A DNA stretch of 64,000 nt. Origin: Termitomyces sp. T153 (lineage: Eukaryota; Basidiomycota; Agaricomycetes; Agaricales; Lyophyllaceae). Positions 10,555-22,635 of this stretch are shown here, piece after piece. Location of the stretch: the NCBI GenBank assembly GCA_018296165.2, contig JACKQL020000009.1, positions 1,054,001-1,118,000 of the forward strand, given 5' to 3'. A model generated the notes under the pieces. It saw nothing but the letters and a program-made list of their open reading frames with translations, had not been told where the DNA came from and searched no databases. Numbering within the stretch: position 1 is the first letter of the stretch; each line of letters opens with the position of its first letter. The translations under genes and the position numbers were made by a program.

Positions 10555-12133
10555 ATGTCGACTCCCCTGCGTACAAAACGCAACTTCAAAGCTCTGCAAA
10601 TTCCGGTAGATGAGCCGGCACTTCTTCGTCATAAAGCACCCACCGGCGTCTCCCTACTCCAGGTTCCCACCCTACCAAAACGCCCTGTAGGACCACAGCC
10701 ATTACCTCTGAAACGTCGGCCACCACCACTCGGTGACGCTGCGCCTGTACAAGGTATTCTATCGCCGGCTGTGGACTCTGCTGTGAATTCCGGGAGACAT
10801 AGTGCACTTATACACGCGACGCTAGCGAAGATGGAGCTTGAGCCAGCTGCGCCTGTCGAGATTACCGACCTGAAGAACGCGGACCTGAAGAACCTTGCGG
10901 AATTGGGACATGGGAACGGGGGGAGCGTCATGAAGGTCGAACATGTACCGACTGGGACCGTGATGGCGAAGAAGGTGGGTAATGATTGGTCCGACCTCAA
11001 ACGCCGTGATGGCTCATGATATACACGTAGATTGTGCTGATCGATGCACAGCCCTCTGTACGGAAACAAATTCTGCGAGAGCTGCAGATCATGCATTCGT
11101 GCAAGTCGCCGTATATCGTTTCGACATACAGTGCATTCTTGTCTGAGCCGAATATCTGTATATGTATGGAGTTCATGGATAAGGGGTCTTTTGATTCAAT
11201 TTCCACGACGCTTGGCGCAATTGATGTCCGTGTAGTGCGACAGCTAGCGTATGTTGTATTGCAAGGATTGACGTATCTGTACGATGTTCACCGGATCATT
11301 CATCGAGGTAGGTCTTTGTCATATACAGGATTGATGGTGATGGTTGAGCGTCTGCCGGCTGGTTGCTGATTGTCAATGCAGACATCAAGCCCTCGAATGT
11401 CTTGTTTAATTCGCGGGGCGAAATAAAGCTCTGCGATTTCGGAGTATCTGGCGAACTCATCAATTCCATCGCGAACACTTTCGTCGGCACGTCGATATAC
11501 ATGAGCGTTAGTCCATGCTTGCTCCTCATATCCCCTCTTCTAGCGCTAACGTTCCCGACCTCCAGCCAGAACGCATACAAGGCGCCGAGTACTCCGTCAA
11601 GTCAGACGTCTGGTCACTCGGTATCTCATTAATCGAACTTGCTACAAGTCGCTTCCCCTTCTCCGACTCCTGTACATCTGACGACGAAGACGAAAACGAC
11701 TCGGATCTAGACGCACCTAATAATCCCAACACTCTTACTCTAGGTACGTATTCGTGTCTTTCATATCTATGATGTTGCTAAGCTATTCAAAGGTCGGACG
11801 GCGCGCAGAAGAAGCAGATACACCAACACGAGCACTGGTAACGGAAGCGGAGAGACGATGAGTATCATCGAACTGATGCATCAGATTGTCAAAGAGCCGG
11901 CGCCCCGTCTTGGATCGGGTTTTGCGTTGGAGGAAGAAGAGTTCGTGGATGCGTGTTTATTGAAAGATTTGGATAAGAGGAAGGCGCCGAAAGACCTTTT
12001 GGTGGGTTTCCTTTTCTATCATCGAGCGTTGTGCGATGGGAACAAAAGGCTTATGGGACTATAGGAGTATAAGTGGATGCAGCAGGCGAAGAAGTCGACC
12101 TTTAATTTGAAAGAGTGGGCAGCGACGTTTTAG
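10555..12133 (+). CDS. ste7: MAP kinase kinase, Ste7/Fuz7 type
   Basis: Six exons: 10555-10974, 11031-11307, 11382-11506, 11566-11743, 11793-12001 and 12065-12133. All introns are GT-AG (49-74 nt) and the product is 425 aa. It is a dual-specificity kinase that activates a MAPK in the pheromone/mating-filamentation type cascade. The N terminus has a basic-hydrophobic docking motif ([11 protein letters not shown]). The glycine loop is GHGNGG (G118-G123), the ATP lysine about K139, the catalytic loop HRDIKPSN (D233), and DFG at D251. The activation loop holds the MAPKK-specific SxxxT pair (S261, T265) before [14 protein letters not shown]. The acidic run [11 protein letters not shown] in exon 4 is a variable insert before the C-terminal lobe. 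No stops, normal CpG and clean splices suggest an active gene. Family assignment is firm; assignment to Ste7 rather than Pbs2 or Mkk1 rests on the [15 protein letters not shown] loop. Confidence 0.95.
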
Positions 12134-13892
12134 TTATATGTATGCTCAGCTGTTTTCATATTCACTCCGACTCAGGTTAAATTTTTGAATATTATTAGGG
12201 GTACGGATGTTAATTATATATCTTCAACATAGACAACTGGCAGAGTTGGCAAGTTTTATTGTTAGACGAGATGGATCAACCATTGTATGGTTATCATGCC
12301 TCGATTGTGATATCATTGTTGAGTTTGAACACTTGTGCAAACATATACTGGCTTCAATAATCATTTTCAATCTGAGAAATGGCAAGATCGACGGATATCC
12401 CTTGAGTATTTACTGCTTGACTGATTGCTGATCATCATCTTCAGTTTTCTGATAGTTCGATATCGTACTTTTTGGAGTCCTAGTTGTGTAGATGCTCTGG
12501 TTAAATATATTTAGGATGATCATTTCTGTGTTCCCAACTAAATGTGACCGACATTTCTCCGACAACAGAGTCCTGATCCAGGCTTAAGAATGACCTGGTT
12601 AGAACAGCCAAGTCCAAAGAACTCCAGGATCTCAACGGCGATGAGGGCTTATTTTGAAGAATCATTCGTGTTCTTTGACTTCTAATAGTCGACAGATTTT
12701 GATCAATAATGAATATCACAACAGGGCACTCCGAACAATGAATCTGCAGTACAAAACGTATGGAATCGGAATACAGGAGAGAAACTATCCCTTTGTCACC
12801 CTTTGTCACGATTTGTTCACGTGATGACCGCGTTTATGTAGAAACTGACTGTCGAATTCGAATGAATGTCAACGATGAAGTGTCGATCGACGATAACGTG
12901 GCCCTCATCGAATTAGATTTGCCTTTCCGAGTGGAGACGTGGACAAGCCTACTCCTTAGACTTTTCTTTACTACTTAACTGCACAGAATGTTCCAATGCT
13001 CAAAGATTAAAGCGTTACGCAAACAAGGCAATGGCAATGATCTCACTAACGCGGACGTTGGGTTGTAACAGGTCTTGAATGTACAAGCATCAAGTGATAA
13101 TTCCAAGTACTAACATTTTACATTCATTTCCAAAGCAAGCGACGGACTTCCGTTCGTGACGACCAGTACTCAGAAAGGTTTTCACGAGTTTGCAAGTGGC
13201 AGATGCAACTTTGAACAATTTGGCCCCGTGGAAGTGGCATCGGGCTTACAATAAAATACTTCCGTGACTTCTTATCTTACGCTTCGGCTTCGAGTTGGCT
13301 TCAAGTATGTCTACTTATTGGCAATCTGTCCGCAGCACAAACGGCCCGAAATATTCGTGTCTCGTGTTACACATTCGGACCTCACAAGCTCATGTGATGA
13401 TGCCAAAACGGACCTTCCTGCACGAGTGGCACCATGCTATGCAACATCTACTGTTTTTGGTCATCTGTAGGATTAAAGTGATGCTATGTCTTTCGGTAAC
13501 AATCACGGCAATGTGTGGTGAAACAACGCCGATAGCTGCCGTCATTGTATAGGAATCCTACATTTCACCAAGTATACAATCTGCCGATTTACTGATGCCA
13601 TTTCTAAGGACATCGGGACCTGTCAGCAGCTAGGAGCCCTGCAACTTGAAGCCATCTATCATTAGCTCAAAGGCATTCTTTTTTGACATTGATCCTCATG
13701 CTAACTTCTTGAAATGTATGGTCTCAAGATCAAATTAAAGCACCCGATTGTTCTTCTGTCTTCTTCTCGAGATCATATGTACCACGAATCTATTTTCAAG
13801 AGATCAGTCGATCCGTCACGGCTGCAATCTGCGTGATATAAGCAAGGTTTTCGATTGTCCTCCTGATTACCCCGCAATCTCAGTGCCTTGAC
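12134..13892. other. Intergenic region, no gene recognised
   Basis: About 1.75 kb between the MAPKK and cutinase genes. Only short unrelated frames are visible on both strands. A TATA-like GTGATATAAG lies near 13832, about 60 bases before the cutinase start codon, and may belong to its promoter. Confidence 0.5.
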
Positions 13893-14581
13893 ATGTCTAA
13901 ATCTCTAGCTTTATTAGCGCTTGTATTGTCCACTATAGCTTCACCCATAGAGCCCCGCCAGTCTTGCTCGGATGTGACCGTCTTCTTTGCTCGAGGAACA
14001 GGGGAGCGCGGTAGCATCGGTACCATCGTTGGCCCACCTTTCGAGGCTGCTCTTCGAACTGCCCTCGCCGGCAGATCTCTTGACTTCAAGGGCATCCCAT
14101 ACCCAGCTAGCATCGCCGGTTTTTTCAATGGGGGTTCCCTCGCAGGCGCGATTACAATGGCTAATGATGTCAGCGCCACGGCCAACGCATGTCCTGATAC
14201 CAAAATTGTTATATCTGGTTACAGGTAACGCGCTTCAGGTCCTATTCCTTATCTCTACTCACCATCAGCAAGTCAAGGTGCACAAGTCACCCACCGAGCT
14301 GCTGCTCGACTCTCTCGCGCAGTTCAAAACCGTGTCAATGCTGCTGTTGTCTTTGGTGATCCTGACAACGGACAACCATTTCCAGGGCCGATCCAAGCAC
14401 ATGAACTGACGTTCTGCGCGGCTGGCGATAATATATGTGCAGGTGGGATTCTTATTCTTCCCCCTCATCTCAGTTACGGCGCAGTGAGTACCCTTTGCGC
14501 GTTGAGCTGCTCCTTTAACAAGATGGCTTTGTTGCATAGGACGCTGGGAAAGCTGCTAGCTTTGTGGTATCACAAATTTAG
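13893..14581 (+). CDS. Secreted cutinase (alpha/beta hydrolase)
   Basis: Three exons, 13893-14224, 14273-14483 and 14540-14581, with introns of 48 and 56 nt; 194 aa, the normal size for a fungal cutinase. Residues 1-17 form a hydrophobic signal peptide, followed by a PR processing site before QSCSD. The family start VFFARGTGERG is clear. Splicing at 14224/14273 creates GYSQGAQV, placing the nucleophile at S111. The second intron choice gives the in-frame ending GADAGKAASFVVSQI. The catalytic aspartate is D163 in FCAAGDNIC, between two cysteines expected to pair, and the histidine is H176 in LPPHLSYG. The first acceptor must be the second AG (CAAG at 14272), because the earlier CAG breaks the motif. 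The enzyme is expected to cleave cutin or similar polyester esters outside the cell. It appears intact. Confidence 0.95.
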
Positions 14582-14939
14582 GTAGAATACTTCGGCAGCA
14601 CAAGGATTCGGAATGCCAGATTCACTCTTCATTTTCATTTGCTTCAAATGATAAATTCATTTGTTTGTATGTTACAAATAGAAGTTCTTAGGGCGAGATG
14701 TGAGAGTAGGACACCATGTCCTAAACTCCTATAAGACGAAACCCAAACTTCACTGGGACAGGGCGGTTACTGTTTGCCTTTGAGCTGAAAGTCCTGAGAG
14801 CCTGAACATCAAATAGACATTTCATCCAGTCATCACCATTGCTTCTAAAACATCATACCTGACGAAAATCAATGTTTACACAATGGTGCAGTCAATAGGA
14901 ACAATAAACATCAATGTAAAGAGGCTTGAATGCAGCGAT
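14582..14939. other. Intergenic spacer, no feature seen
   Basis: AT-rich 3' flank of the cutinase gene, with no open frame worth reporting. It ends at the left terminus of the foldback element. Confidence 0.5.
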
Positions 14940-15145
14940 CACTTCGGGAAATCCCCAGAGTTTCTTGAGAAAAAGCTGTTAGAAACATGTTATGTAACTA
15001 TAACCGGTTTTTTTCTAGTGTCCCATGAAATGTATTTGGAAGAACATAATAAAGATAGTCAAAAAATGTCAATGCTTTTCCTTGAGAGCAAGGAAATCTT
15101 TTTCTTTCAATTATCCCTGAGATACAGATAGAAAAGATTAGACAT

Positions 15146-15994
15146 TGATACGCCGGCCTCAAAACTGAGGACCGACAAAAAGTGCTTAGAACGAAATAAA
15201 AGAATGTTTTCACATCAGACGGCTGAAAACTGTAAGCCGAGCGTCGAGAACTGTAGACGCGAAAACATACCTTGAAAACCAATAAGTACTACCTCCCTCG
15301 TAACACGAAAAAGATGACTAGACCAACGAAAATACGTCAGACTGACAAAGCGCCGAGTCTGTGGCAGTGCTCGGGCCGAGATGCTCGGATCATAATCCGA
15401 GATCAGCCATCAAGGCCGACGAACCTTTGCAATAAACTGCGAAACAATTCCAACGATTAAAACACCTACCGCAACACATGTATTTTAAATTCCTACGCTA
15501 CGCTATCGAGTCCCGAAAAACGGCCATAAACGGTCAGAAAAACAAAGGAGTAGGGAAGGAAAGAGTAAAAACCATGGAAATCTCGGATGGACGGAATGAC
15601 GCAGGAGAAATGACACGCAGACCGATTATCGCAGCACAATACCACGCGGAACGCACTGGTCCGTGCACGGACAACGGGGTATAAAAAGGACGGGAGAATA
15701 GGGAGATAGGCAAGCAGACTACGTACCACGGCTCGGAGTTCCCCAGGGAGCGGAATTCTTAGGCTTAAGAGTGCATTAGTTGCTTCGGGAGTAGTAAATA
15801 TACTGTTGAGCCCTTTCTTTAGTGTGAGACCGTCTCAAGCTTAGAATCAAATCATTAAAATATTTAACTTGCTTCTCTTCTATTGAAGTTCTAAGTAAGT
15901 TCGAGTGTAACTAAAAGCCTCCAAAACAAACTGTGAATAGAAAGTTTGATAAGTTGATCGCATCATTGACGGCATCAAACTTACTTTCGCATCA
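15146..15994 (+). repeat. Gypsy-1 5' LTR, CpG-intact
   Basis: 849 bp, TGATACGCC to TTCGCATCA, with a TATA-like TATAAAAAGG near 15680. It retains dozens of CpG dinucleotides that are TG or CA in the 3' LTR. Confidence 0.95.
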
Positions 15995-16120
15995 TCTGGA
16001 GCCCACCGCGAGGGGCTTTTGTTGCACAAAAACTTACTTGACCTGATCAATTGACAGCATCAAAACTTACATTTTGCATCATCTGGAGCCCACTGTGAGG
16101 GGCTTTTATTGCACAAAAAC
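15975..16120 (+). repeat. Primer-binding site region, tandemly duplicated
   Basis: Directly after the LTR, TCTGGAGCCCACCGCGAGG starts the internal region in primer-site position. A second copy of the LTR tail plus this block (CATCTGGAGCCCACTGTGAGG) occurs about 85-90 bp further on. The first copy keeps CCGCG and the second reads CTGTG. Confidence 0.75.
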
Positions 16121-16159
16121 TTACTTTTGGATTTCCTTGAGGAAGTCCAACCCTTGTGA

Positions 16160-17674
16160 AACATTAGTTTTGCACCACCTGGGTCTTGGCCCAAAACACC
16201 TGAAGTTATTGCAACCAAGGTGAAAAACTCTGTTACATTAAGGAAAAGAGAAACTAGGACCAATAGCAGTGGTTCAAAGTCCTTTTTGCCTGACCCTGAA
16301 ACCTTACTCAGAAAGAGAAAGCTTCGGACTGAGAAAGTAATTTCAAGCTCACCAAAAGAACTGTACCCTACTACTCAACCAGTTTCTACTGCCTCAATTA
16401 TGGAGTAAAATATCAGATATAAACTACCACTGCCTGACAGCAGGGATGCACCTAAGTTTCAGCACACTGAGCCCTCTGAGGTTCGTCGCTTTTTACAAAG
16501 GATGATCTCTCTGTTTGAGCATGCTGGGATCCAAGGAGATAAAGAAAGGAAAAAGAGAATCTTGGAGTATGTGGATGCTCAGACTGAACAGGAATGGCTG
16601 GGCTTTGATTCCTTTGGAGAGGACTATACTTGGTCTGCTTTTGAGAAAGAGATCAAGGAGTCTGACACAGGTAGTGTTGCCAACCTGGACAGAATCTGTA
16701 GAGAACATGCCAGACTTAGTAGGAATGACACTACAGAAATTCATTCTCTCATAAGAAAATTTAGAGCTGAGGCTAAGAAGTTGGCTAATGTCACTGGGAA
16801 TGGGTCTCTGGTAGACAAATTCCTGGGGTGCTTTACACCAGCTTTTGGAGATGTGATTGAGGAAAGGCTGATCAGTAGATATGGCCACTACAAAGATCCT
16901 ACTAGAAATAGGCACAAGGACAACAAGTATGACCTATCAGAAGTGCTGACAGTAGTGGGGACCTTGATAGATGGTGCCACTATAAGGAGCCCTAGAGAGG
17001 AGAAAATAGAGAAAACAGAAACTAGAAAGGGGAACCTTAAGGAGGAGGAAGTGGAAGAGAAAATGGCTCATCTACAAGATGCTGTGGTTACCATTGGGAA
17101 ACAAATGGGGAGCATCCAGAGTACCATGCAAGCTTTACAAGCTGGTCAGTTGGACTTGCACAATACCTTCTTGAATACCAAAGGAAGCCAGGGTATGAGG
17201 GCAGAAGGACCTCCTACATTTCCAACTTCTGGAAGAAGTGGTGTTACTTGCTTCTATTGTTGGCAAGCTGGACATAGAATCTCAGAGTGTGAAGTCATCA
17301 AGGGAGATGTACAAAAAGGATGGATCATCCTATTGGAAGGAAGAGCCAGACTACCTAATGGTGCTCCTTTACCTAGGGATCCTGCTGGTATATCTCCTCA
17401 TGCCAGACTAGCACAAGTACATGATAAGCAAGTGAATATGTACTTTGGATGGCCAGAAGATGACTCTCCAGAGACAGTCACTTACTCTACCTATGTAAAC
17501 TCTGCTAGAGACACAAGGGATGACATGCTAGAGCACATTCAATATAAGGAGTCAGACCACTTGGGAGACTTGGAGAAAGGTTTCAATAAAATGGCTGAGA
17601 TGCTCAGTGTGTTGATCAACACCAGAAACACAGCCAGTCCTGAGGGACAGAAATCTTCCTCTAAGGATTTTTAA
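16160..17674 (+). pseudogene. Gypsy-1 gag with CCHC zinc knuckle
   Basis: The frame is open from about 16160 to a TAA at 16406-16408 (ending STASIME) and then open again in the same frame from 16409 to 17674, so a single stop interrupts gag. Before the stop it is basic and serine-rich; after it come a helical capsid-like region, a KEEEVEEKMAHLQ coiled segment and a zinc knuckle CFYCWQAGHRISEC (C-x2-C-x4-H-x4-C, near 17250). Gag packages element RNA in the particle. No ATG start is obvious before the stop, so the true start is uncertain. Confidence 0.82.
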
Positions 17675-17682
17675 ATAACTCA

Positions 17683-18711
17683 ATGAAGGCAATCAGAAAA
17701 GAGGCATCTCAACCAGGAGTATCCTCATTGCCAGAGAGAACCCCTGAAAAACCCTGGAAAGAAAAGCTAACTCTGGTGATTCCACCTAGAGCAGCACCAA
17801 AACTGGACCTACCTTTTGAGAAGGTTCCAGCCCTTAATGAGGGACCAGACTTGCCAGTGCAGAACACTGTTGAAAGTTCCTTAACAGGAACAAGGAGGAA
17901 GGAGTGGGATAGGACCATTGATAGGCTCTGGGAGGCTACTGTACATTTCAGTACTGGAGAACTGTTAGATGTGGCTCCTGGATTAGGGGAGGCAATGATA
18001 CAAAAATTGACTCTCAAATCAGGGACTCAGTCTAGGGATCCCAATATCCCAAGGGTAGCAGTTCAACAGCAGACTGTAAGAGAGAAGAAACCACCTGACA
18101 AAGTAGATGTCAATGACCTACCAATGGCAACCTATTTCATTGCAGATGGGACACAGGATGATTTGCCTACTGGTGCAGTAGTGCATCAGGACTGTGTAGC
18201 CACTTACTTGGAAAATATCCCTCCAGGAGAAAAGCCAGTAGTGGTGTATGTGGCAAGAGATTTGCAAGTGTTGAGATCCTTGAACCCCATTGTCAATCAG
18301 AGGGGACAAGTAGAGACAATTCTAGATAGTGGTTCTCAGATAGTCTGTATGGCACTAGATGAGGCACTTTGTTTAGGATTGACTTGGGATCCAGACATAT
18401 GCTTAAGGATGGAGAGTGCCAACAGTCAAGTGAATACATCAGTTGGTTTAGCCAAAAATGTGCCATTTACTTTTGCTGAAGGCTTCACTATTTATCTACA
18501 AGTGCATATCTTTGTCAAGCCAGCTTATACTGTCTTGTTGGGTCATCCTTTTGACACACTGACAGAAAGCAACATACAAAATCTTCAAGATGGCAGTGCC
18601 ATCATAACTATCAGAGATCCTAATACTGGTTGCAGGACAGCCCTGCCCACTCTTCAAAGAGGGAAGGTGCCAAAGGCAGGTGTTGGAGGAGATAGTAATC
18701 CAAAATTTTAA
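17683..18711 (+). pseudogene. Gypsy-1 aspartic protease region
   Basis: 342 aa open frame following gag after a short gap. The retropepsin active-site motif is TILDSGSQIVCM near 18318, followed by RMESANSQVNTSVGLA and a flap/strand region ending VLLGHPFDTL. The same DSGSQI-type protease is found in the Gypsy-3 fragment at 41175-41639, so both belong to one lineage. It is listed as a pseudogene only because the polyprotein is broken upstream and downstream; this segment itself is open. Confidence 0.85.
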
Positions 18712-18743
18712 ATCTCAATGATCTGGTCAGTGACCAGGGAGAG

Positions 18744-20600
18744 GTGGCAGTGATGATTGGGGAGAAGGAAAATGGTGAAGTAATGGTGACTGGATACACT
18801 ATAAATCATAGTGGATTCAAGAACCTGGAGTTGAGAGATGTGTATCTGCAGGCCTTTGCTGCAGAGGGAGATGTGGGAGGAAGAGATGAGAAGACATTAG
18901 CAGCCTATCTAAATGGGCAGCTGTGTCAGATATCAGAGAAGTTGGAAGAAATCTTAGTACAGCAGGGAAGCCTAGAGTTAGAAGCAGGTGTGGGGGAAAC
19001 TGCACAAGTATTTTCTAAGAAATACAAACCTGTTGCTAGAAAGGTGAAACCTGTACTAGGAACCTCTCCTGAGGAGTTTAGAATTGAAAGGTGTATCACT
19101 GGGGATCCACTAGCAGACATGCCACAGTTAGACCCAAACCCACCTGATTTCAAACCCACAGGGAGGTACACTGCTGAGTGCAAGGAGATCATTGACCAAG
19201 CACATGGTGATGGTTTCTTATGGCCAGAGGAGATGAAGGCAGTACATCATTTAATGATGCTGCAGAATGAGGCTTTTGCATGGGATGATTCAAGGAGGAA
19301 TTCTTCCCTCCTGTGGTGATGCCGGTAATTCCTCACACCCCCTGGGTATTGAAGAACATTCCCATTGCTCCAGGACTCAGAGATAAAATCTGCCAGATGA
19401 TAAAGCAGAAGATTGAGGCAGGAGTGTATGAGCCATCCAACTCTTCATACAGATCCCAGTGGTTCACAGTATTGAAGAAGGATGGTGAGAGCTTGAGGAT
19501 AGTTCACAGCTTGGAACCTTTAAACAAACAAAGTGACCATAGCACATTCTGGGTTGCCACCAGCAACTGAAGAGTTAGCTAGTCATTTTGCTGGCAGAGC
19601 TTGTGGAGGAATCTTTGATTTGTATGTGGGATATGATGAGAGAGTGTTGGATGTAAGGTCTAGGGACTATACCACCTTTCAGACACCCTTTGGTGCTCTA
19701 AGGTTGGTAACCCTGCTAATGGGCTGGACAAATTCAGTACCAATCTTTCATGATGACATTACCTTCATCTTGAAAGATGAGATACCTCATGTAACTTGGC
19801 CATATATTGATGATGTGCCAATCAGAGGTCCACCTCATAGGTATGAGTTGCCAGATGGAGGCTATAAAGTTATCCCAGAAAATCCAGGCATTAGGAGATT
19901 TGTATGGGAACATCTGCAGAATGTAAATAGAGTGTTACAAAGAATCAAATATGCTGGAGGAACTTTTTCTGGGAAGAAGTCAGTAGTCTGTGCAGATGAG
20001 ATTGTAGTGGTTGGACACAGGTGTTTCTATGAGGGACAGAAACCTGAGACCAAGCGGTTGGCCATTGTTATGGGGTGGGGTGATTGCCAGGACAAGTCAG
20101 ATGTCAGAGCTTTCCTAGGTACTTGTGGTACCTTTAGGATGTTCATTAAAGACTATGCCAAAGTGGCTGCACCCATCAACAAATTGACTCAAAACCACAC
20201 ACCATTTGTTTGGGGTGAGGAACAGCAGTCAGCAATGGCTCAATTGAAGAAGTTGCTAGCTGAAAGTGCACCTCTAAAACCACTTGACTATGAGTCAGGA
20301 GGGGCAGTGGGCCTATCAGTTGACACTTCTTGGATGGCAGTGGGCTTTGGAATATTTCAGGAAGCTCCAGACAATCCTAAGCAACACACTTGTGCTAAGC
20401 TAGGATCCATCACTTTAAATGAGAGGGAGGCAAGGTTCTCACAACCTAAAAGAGAACTCTTTGGCTTAATGAGAGCCTTGCAAGCTAATAAGTATTGGCT
20501 GGTTGGTTGTAGGAAGCCTGTAGTGGAGACAGATGCCAAGTATTTGAAGGGAATGCTAAGCAATCCTGGAGTAGGACCTAATGCCACCATCATGAGATGA
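18744..20600 (+). pseudogene. Gypsy-1 reverse transcriptase and RNase H
   Basis: The linker frame 18744-19319 shifts at about 19300 into 19313-19570 and again at about 19535 into 19533-20600; both breaks look like small indels in repeats (an extra AACA at the second). RT motifs: VIPHTPWVLKN, AGVYEPSNSSYRSQWF, FDLYVGYDE, TPFGALRLVTLLMGWTN and the catalytic WPYIDDVPI (19798-19824). RNase H starts at LSVDTSWMAVGF and includes REARFSQPKRELFGLMRAL and ETDAKYLKGML. The frame ends at a TGA (20598-20600) after IMR, and IEDVLLYHLTLRHVPGK follows in the same frame, so the stop most likely replaces tryptophan (TGG to TGA). Confidence 0.9.
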
Positions 20601-20630
20601 ATTGAGGATGTACTACTCTATCATTTAACT

Positions 20631-22261
20631 TTGAGGCATGTGCCAGGAAAAACCTTTAGTGTTGATGGCCTGTCTAGGAGGCTCAAGCAGTCAGGAGATG
20701 AGGAATACCCATCTGTTAATCCAGAGTTGGTGGACACCCCAAAGACTATACACTTTGAATATCCAGCTAAAACCAACAATGAACCAGGCTGGGAGGATTG
20801 GGAACCCTTAGCACTTGAAGAGTTTGCAGATCAAATTGACACTAGAGGTGGCTATCTATATGCAGTAGCCACTGAAGTAGCAGACTTTGAACAAGAACTT
20901 GATAGAGCAAGGACTCAAGAGGTGGAACTTAGGAAGGCAGTTCTAAGTCAGCAGCGGACCTCTAAAATAGATCCTGTTGCAGTACTATCTCTCTCTCAGC
21001 CTCTGTTACCCACAGAGGGTACTGAGGAAGAAAAGGAAGCAGACTTACAAGCCTACTTAGAACATAGAAAGGGAGGTGAGAGTGAACAGTGGGATGACTT
21101 GCTACCAATGGTACAAAGCTGGCTACAAGACCCAAGCAAAGAACCTGAAGGTTTGAAGGGATGGGACCCAGACAAGTTCAAGAAGTTTGCAAGACAGTTC
21201 TTCTTTGATCAAAAGGGAAGACTGTACAAGTGCAATCATGAGGCTAGGCATAAGCCAGTGGTCAATATTGATAGGCAAATATTTATGCTTAAATCAGCCC
21301 ATAATGCCTTGGGGCATAGAGGGACTTATGCAACCAAAATGTTAATACAAGAATGATTTTGGTGGCCCCACAGTGACCTATACACCCTCTATCTTCCAAA
21401 CAATCCATATTGATACTATGCACATGACTCCAGCTTCAAATGGCTGCAAGTATATTGTCCATTGTAGGTGTGCATTGTCTTCATGGATGGAAGGGAGGCC
21501 TCTGTGCAAAGAAAACCATAAAACAATTGGTCAATGGTTGTTTGAGGATGTAATTTGTCGCTGGGGTTGCATTGCAGAAATCATCACTAACAATGCTGGA
21601 CAATTCAAAAAGGTCACAGCTTGGATAGAGAGTAAATATGGAATCAGAGGCATTGCCATCTCTCCATACAACTCTCAAGCTAATGGCAAAATTGAAAGAC
21701 CACATTGGGATGTCAGGCAAGCCTTATTCAAAGCTTGTGAAGATCGCACTAAATGGTTTTGGTTCTTCTTCCATGTAATGTGGAGTGATTGCATTACTAT
21801 CTGGCAGAGATTTGGGTGTTCACCATACTTCATGGTCACTGGAGCTCATCCAACTCTACCTTTGGACTTACTAGAGGCTACCTGGCTAATAGAATTACCA
21901 GAAGGGCCATTATCTACAGAGGAGTTAATTGGGTATTGTGCTAAGGGCTTTAGCCAAGCACCACCAGCATGTAGAAGAGATGAGGGAGAGAGTTGGGAAG
22001 GACAAACTCCAATGAGCCTTGAAGTTTGCAGAAGAGCACAAAACCTCTATCAAAGACTTCAAATTCAAGCCCTTGGACTTAGTCTTGGTCAAGAATATGA
22101 TTACAGAAAGTTCACACAGTGCTAAAATGCTGCCTTGTTTTCACAGTCCAATGGTAGTAATTGCTAGGACCAGGGATGGTAATTACATTGTGGCAGAGCT
22201 GGATGGGTTGGTTTGGCAGACCAGAGTTGCGGCTTTTAGGGTAGTTCCTTACAAAGCTTGA
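20631..22261 (+). pseudogene. Gypsy-1 integrase, zinc domain partly deleted
   Basis: 20631-21356 covers VPGKTFSVDGLSRR to the zinc-binding histidines (AHNALGHRGTYATKML), then a stop and FWWP. The CxxC half expected some 25 residues later is missing: the sequence passes straight to VTYTPSIFQTIHIDTM. The core (21373-22125) has D in IHIDTMHM and E in SQANGKIERPHWD, but the middle acid lies in IITNNAGQF, where TDN is normal, so D has become N. A final frame 22019-22261 (LDLVLVKNMITE, MVVIARTRDGNYIVAELDG) is the C-terminal barrel. The protein cannot be active as it stands. Confidence 0.88.
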
Positions 22262-22635
22262 AAGTGATTGGAATTATCCCAAAGCCTAGAGCAATGGGTA
22301 GACATCACTCCAGAAAAGTTGAAAGAGCTAAGGGAAGAACTACAAAGGCCTACCATAAATGCTATGTCAGATCTGTCATTCGGATCTATAAGGCTTCATG
22401 AGCCTCTAGACCATGACATGATTTAAGTCAGACAATAGCCCTGAAAGTTGACGAAAAAGTTTAAAAGTTTTTGCTTAAAAATCAAAAATAAGTTAAAAGG
22501 ACTTAGGTCACATGTCTTTGGGGTTAATGACATTAGATTTAGGGTTACGGAATAAGGAATATAGAGGGAATTTTGGTATGAGTAGGGGTGTTCAAATTAT
22601 GATGACACTATGTAAGGCAGAGGCAAAGCATATGT

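Noticed and set aside
10586..11096. Minus-strand ORFs across MAPKK exon 1
   Set aside because: They are opposite to a clear kinase gene and have no features of their own.
16493..16915. 140-codon minus-strand ORF opposite gag
   Set aside because: It lies wholly opposite the conserved gag frame with no motif or splice logic; a shadow frame.
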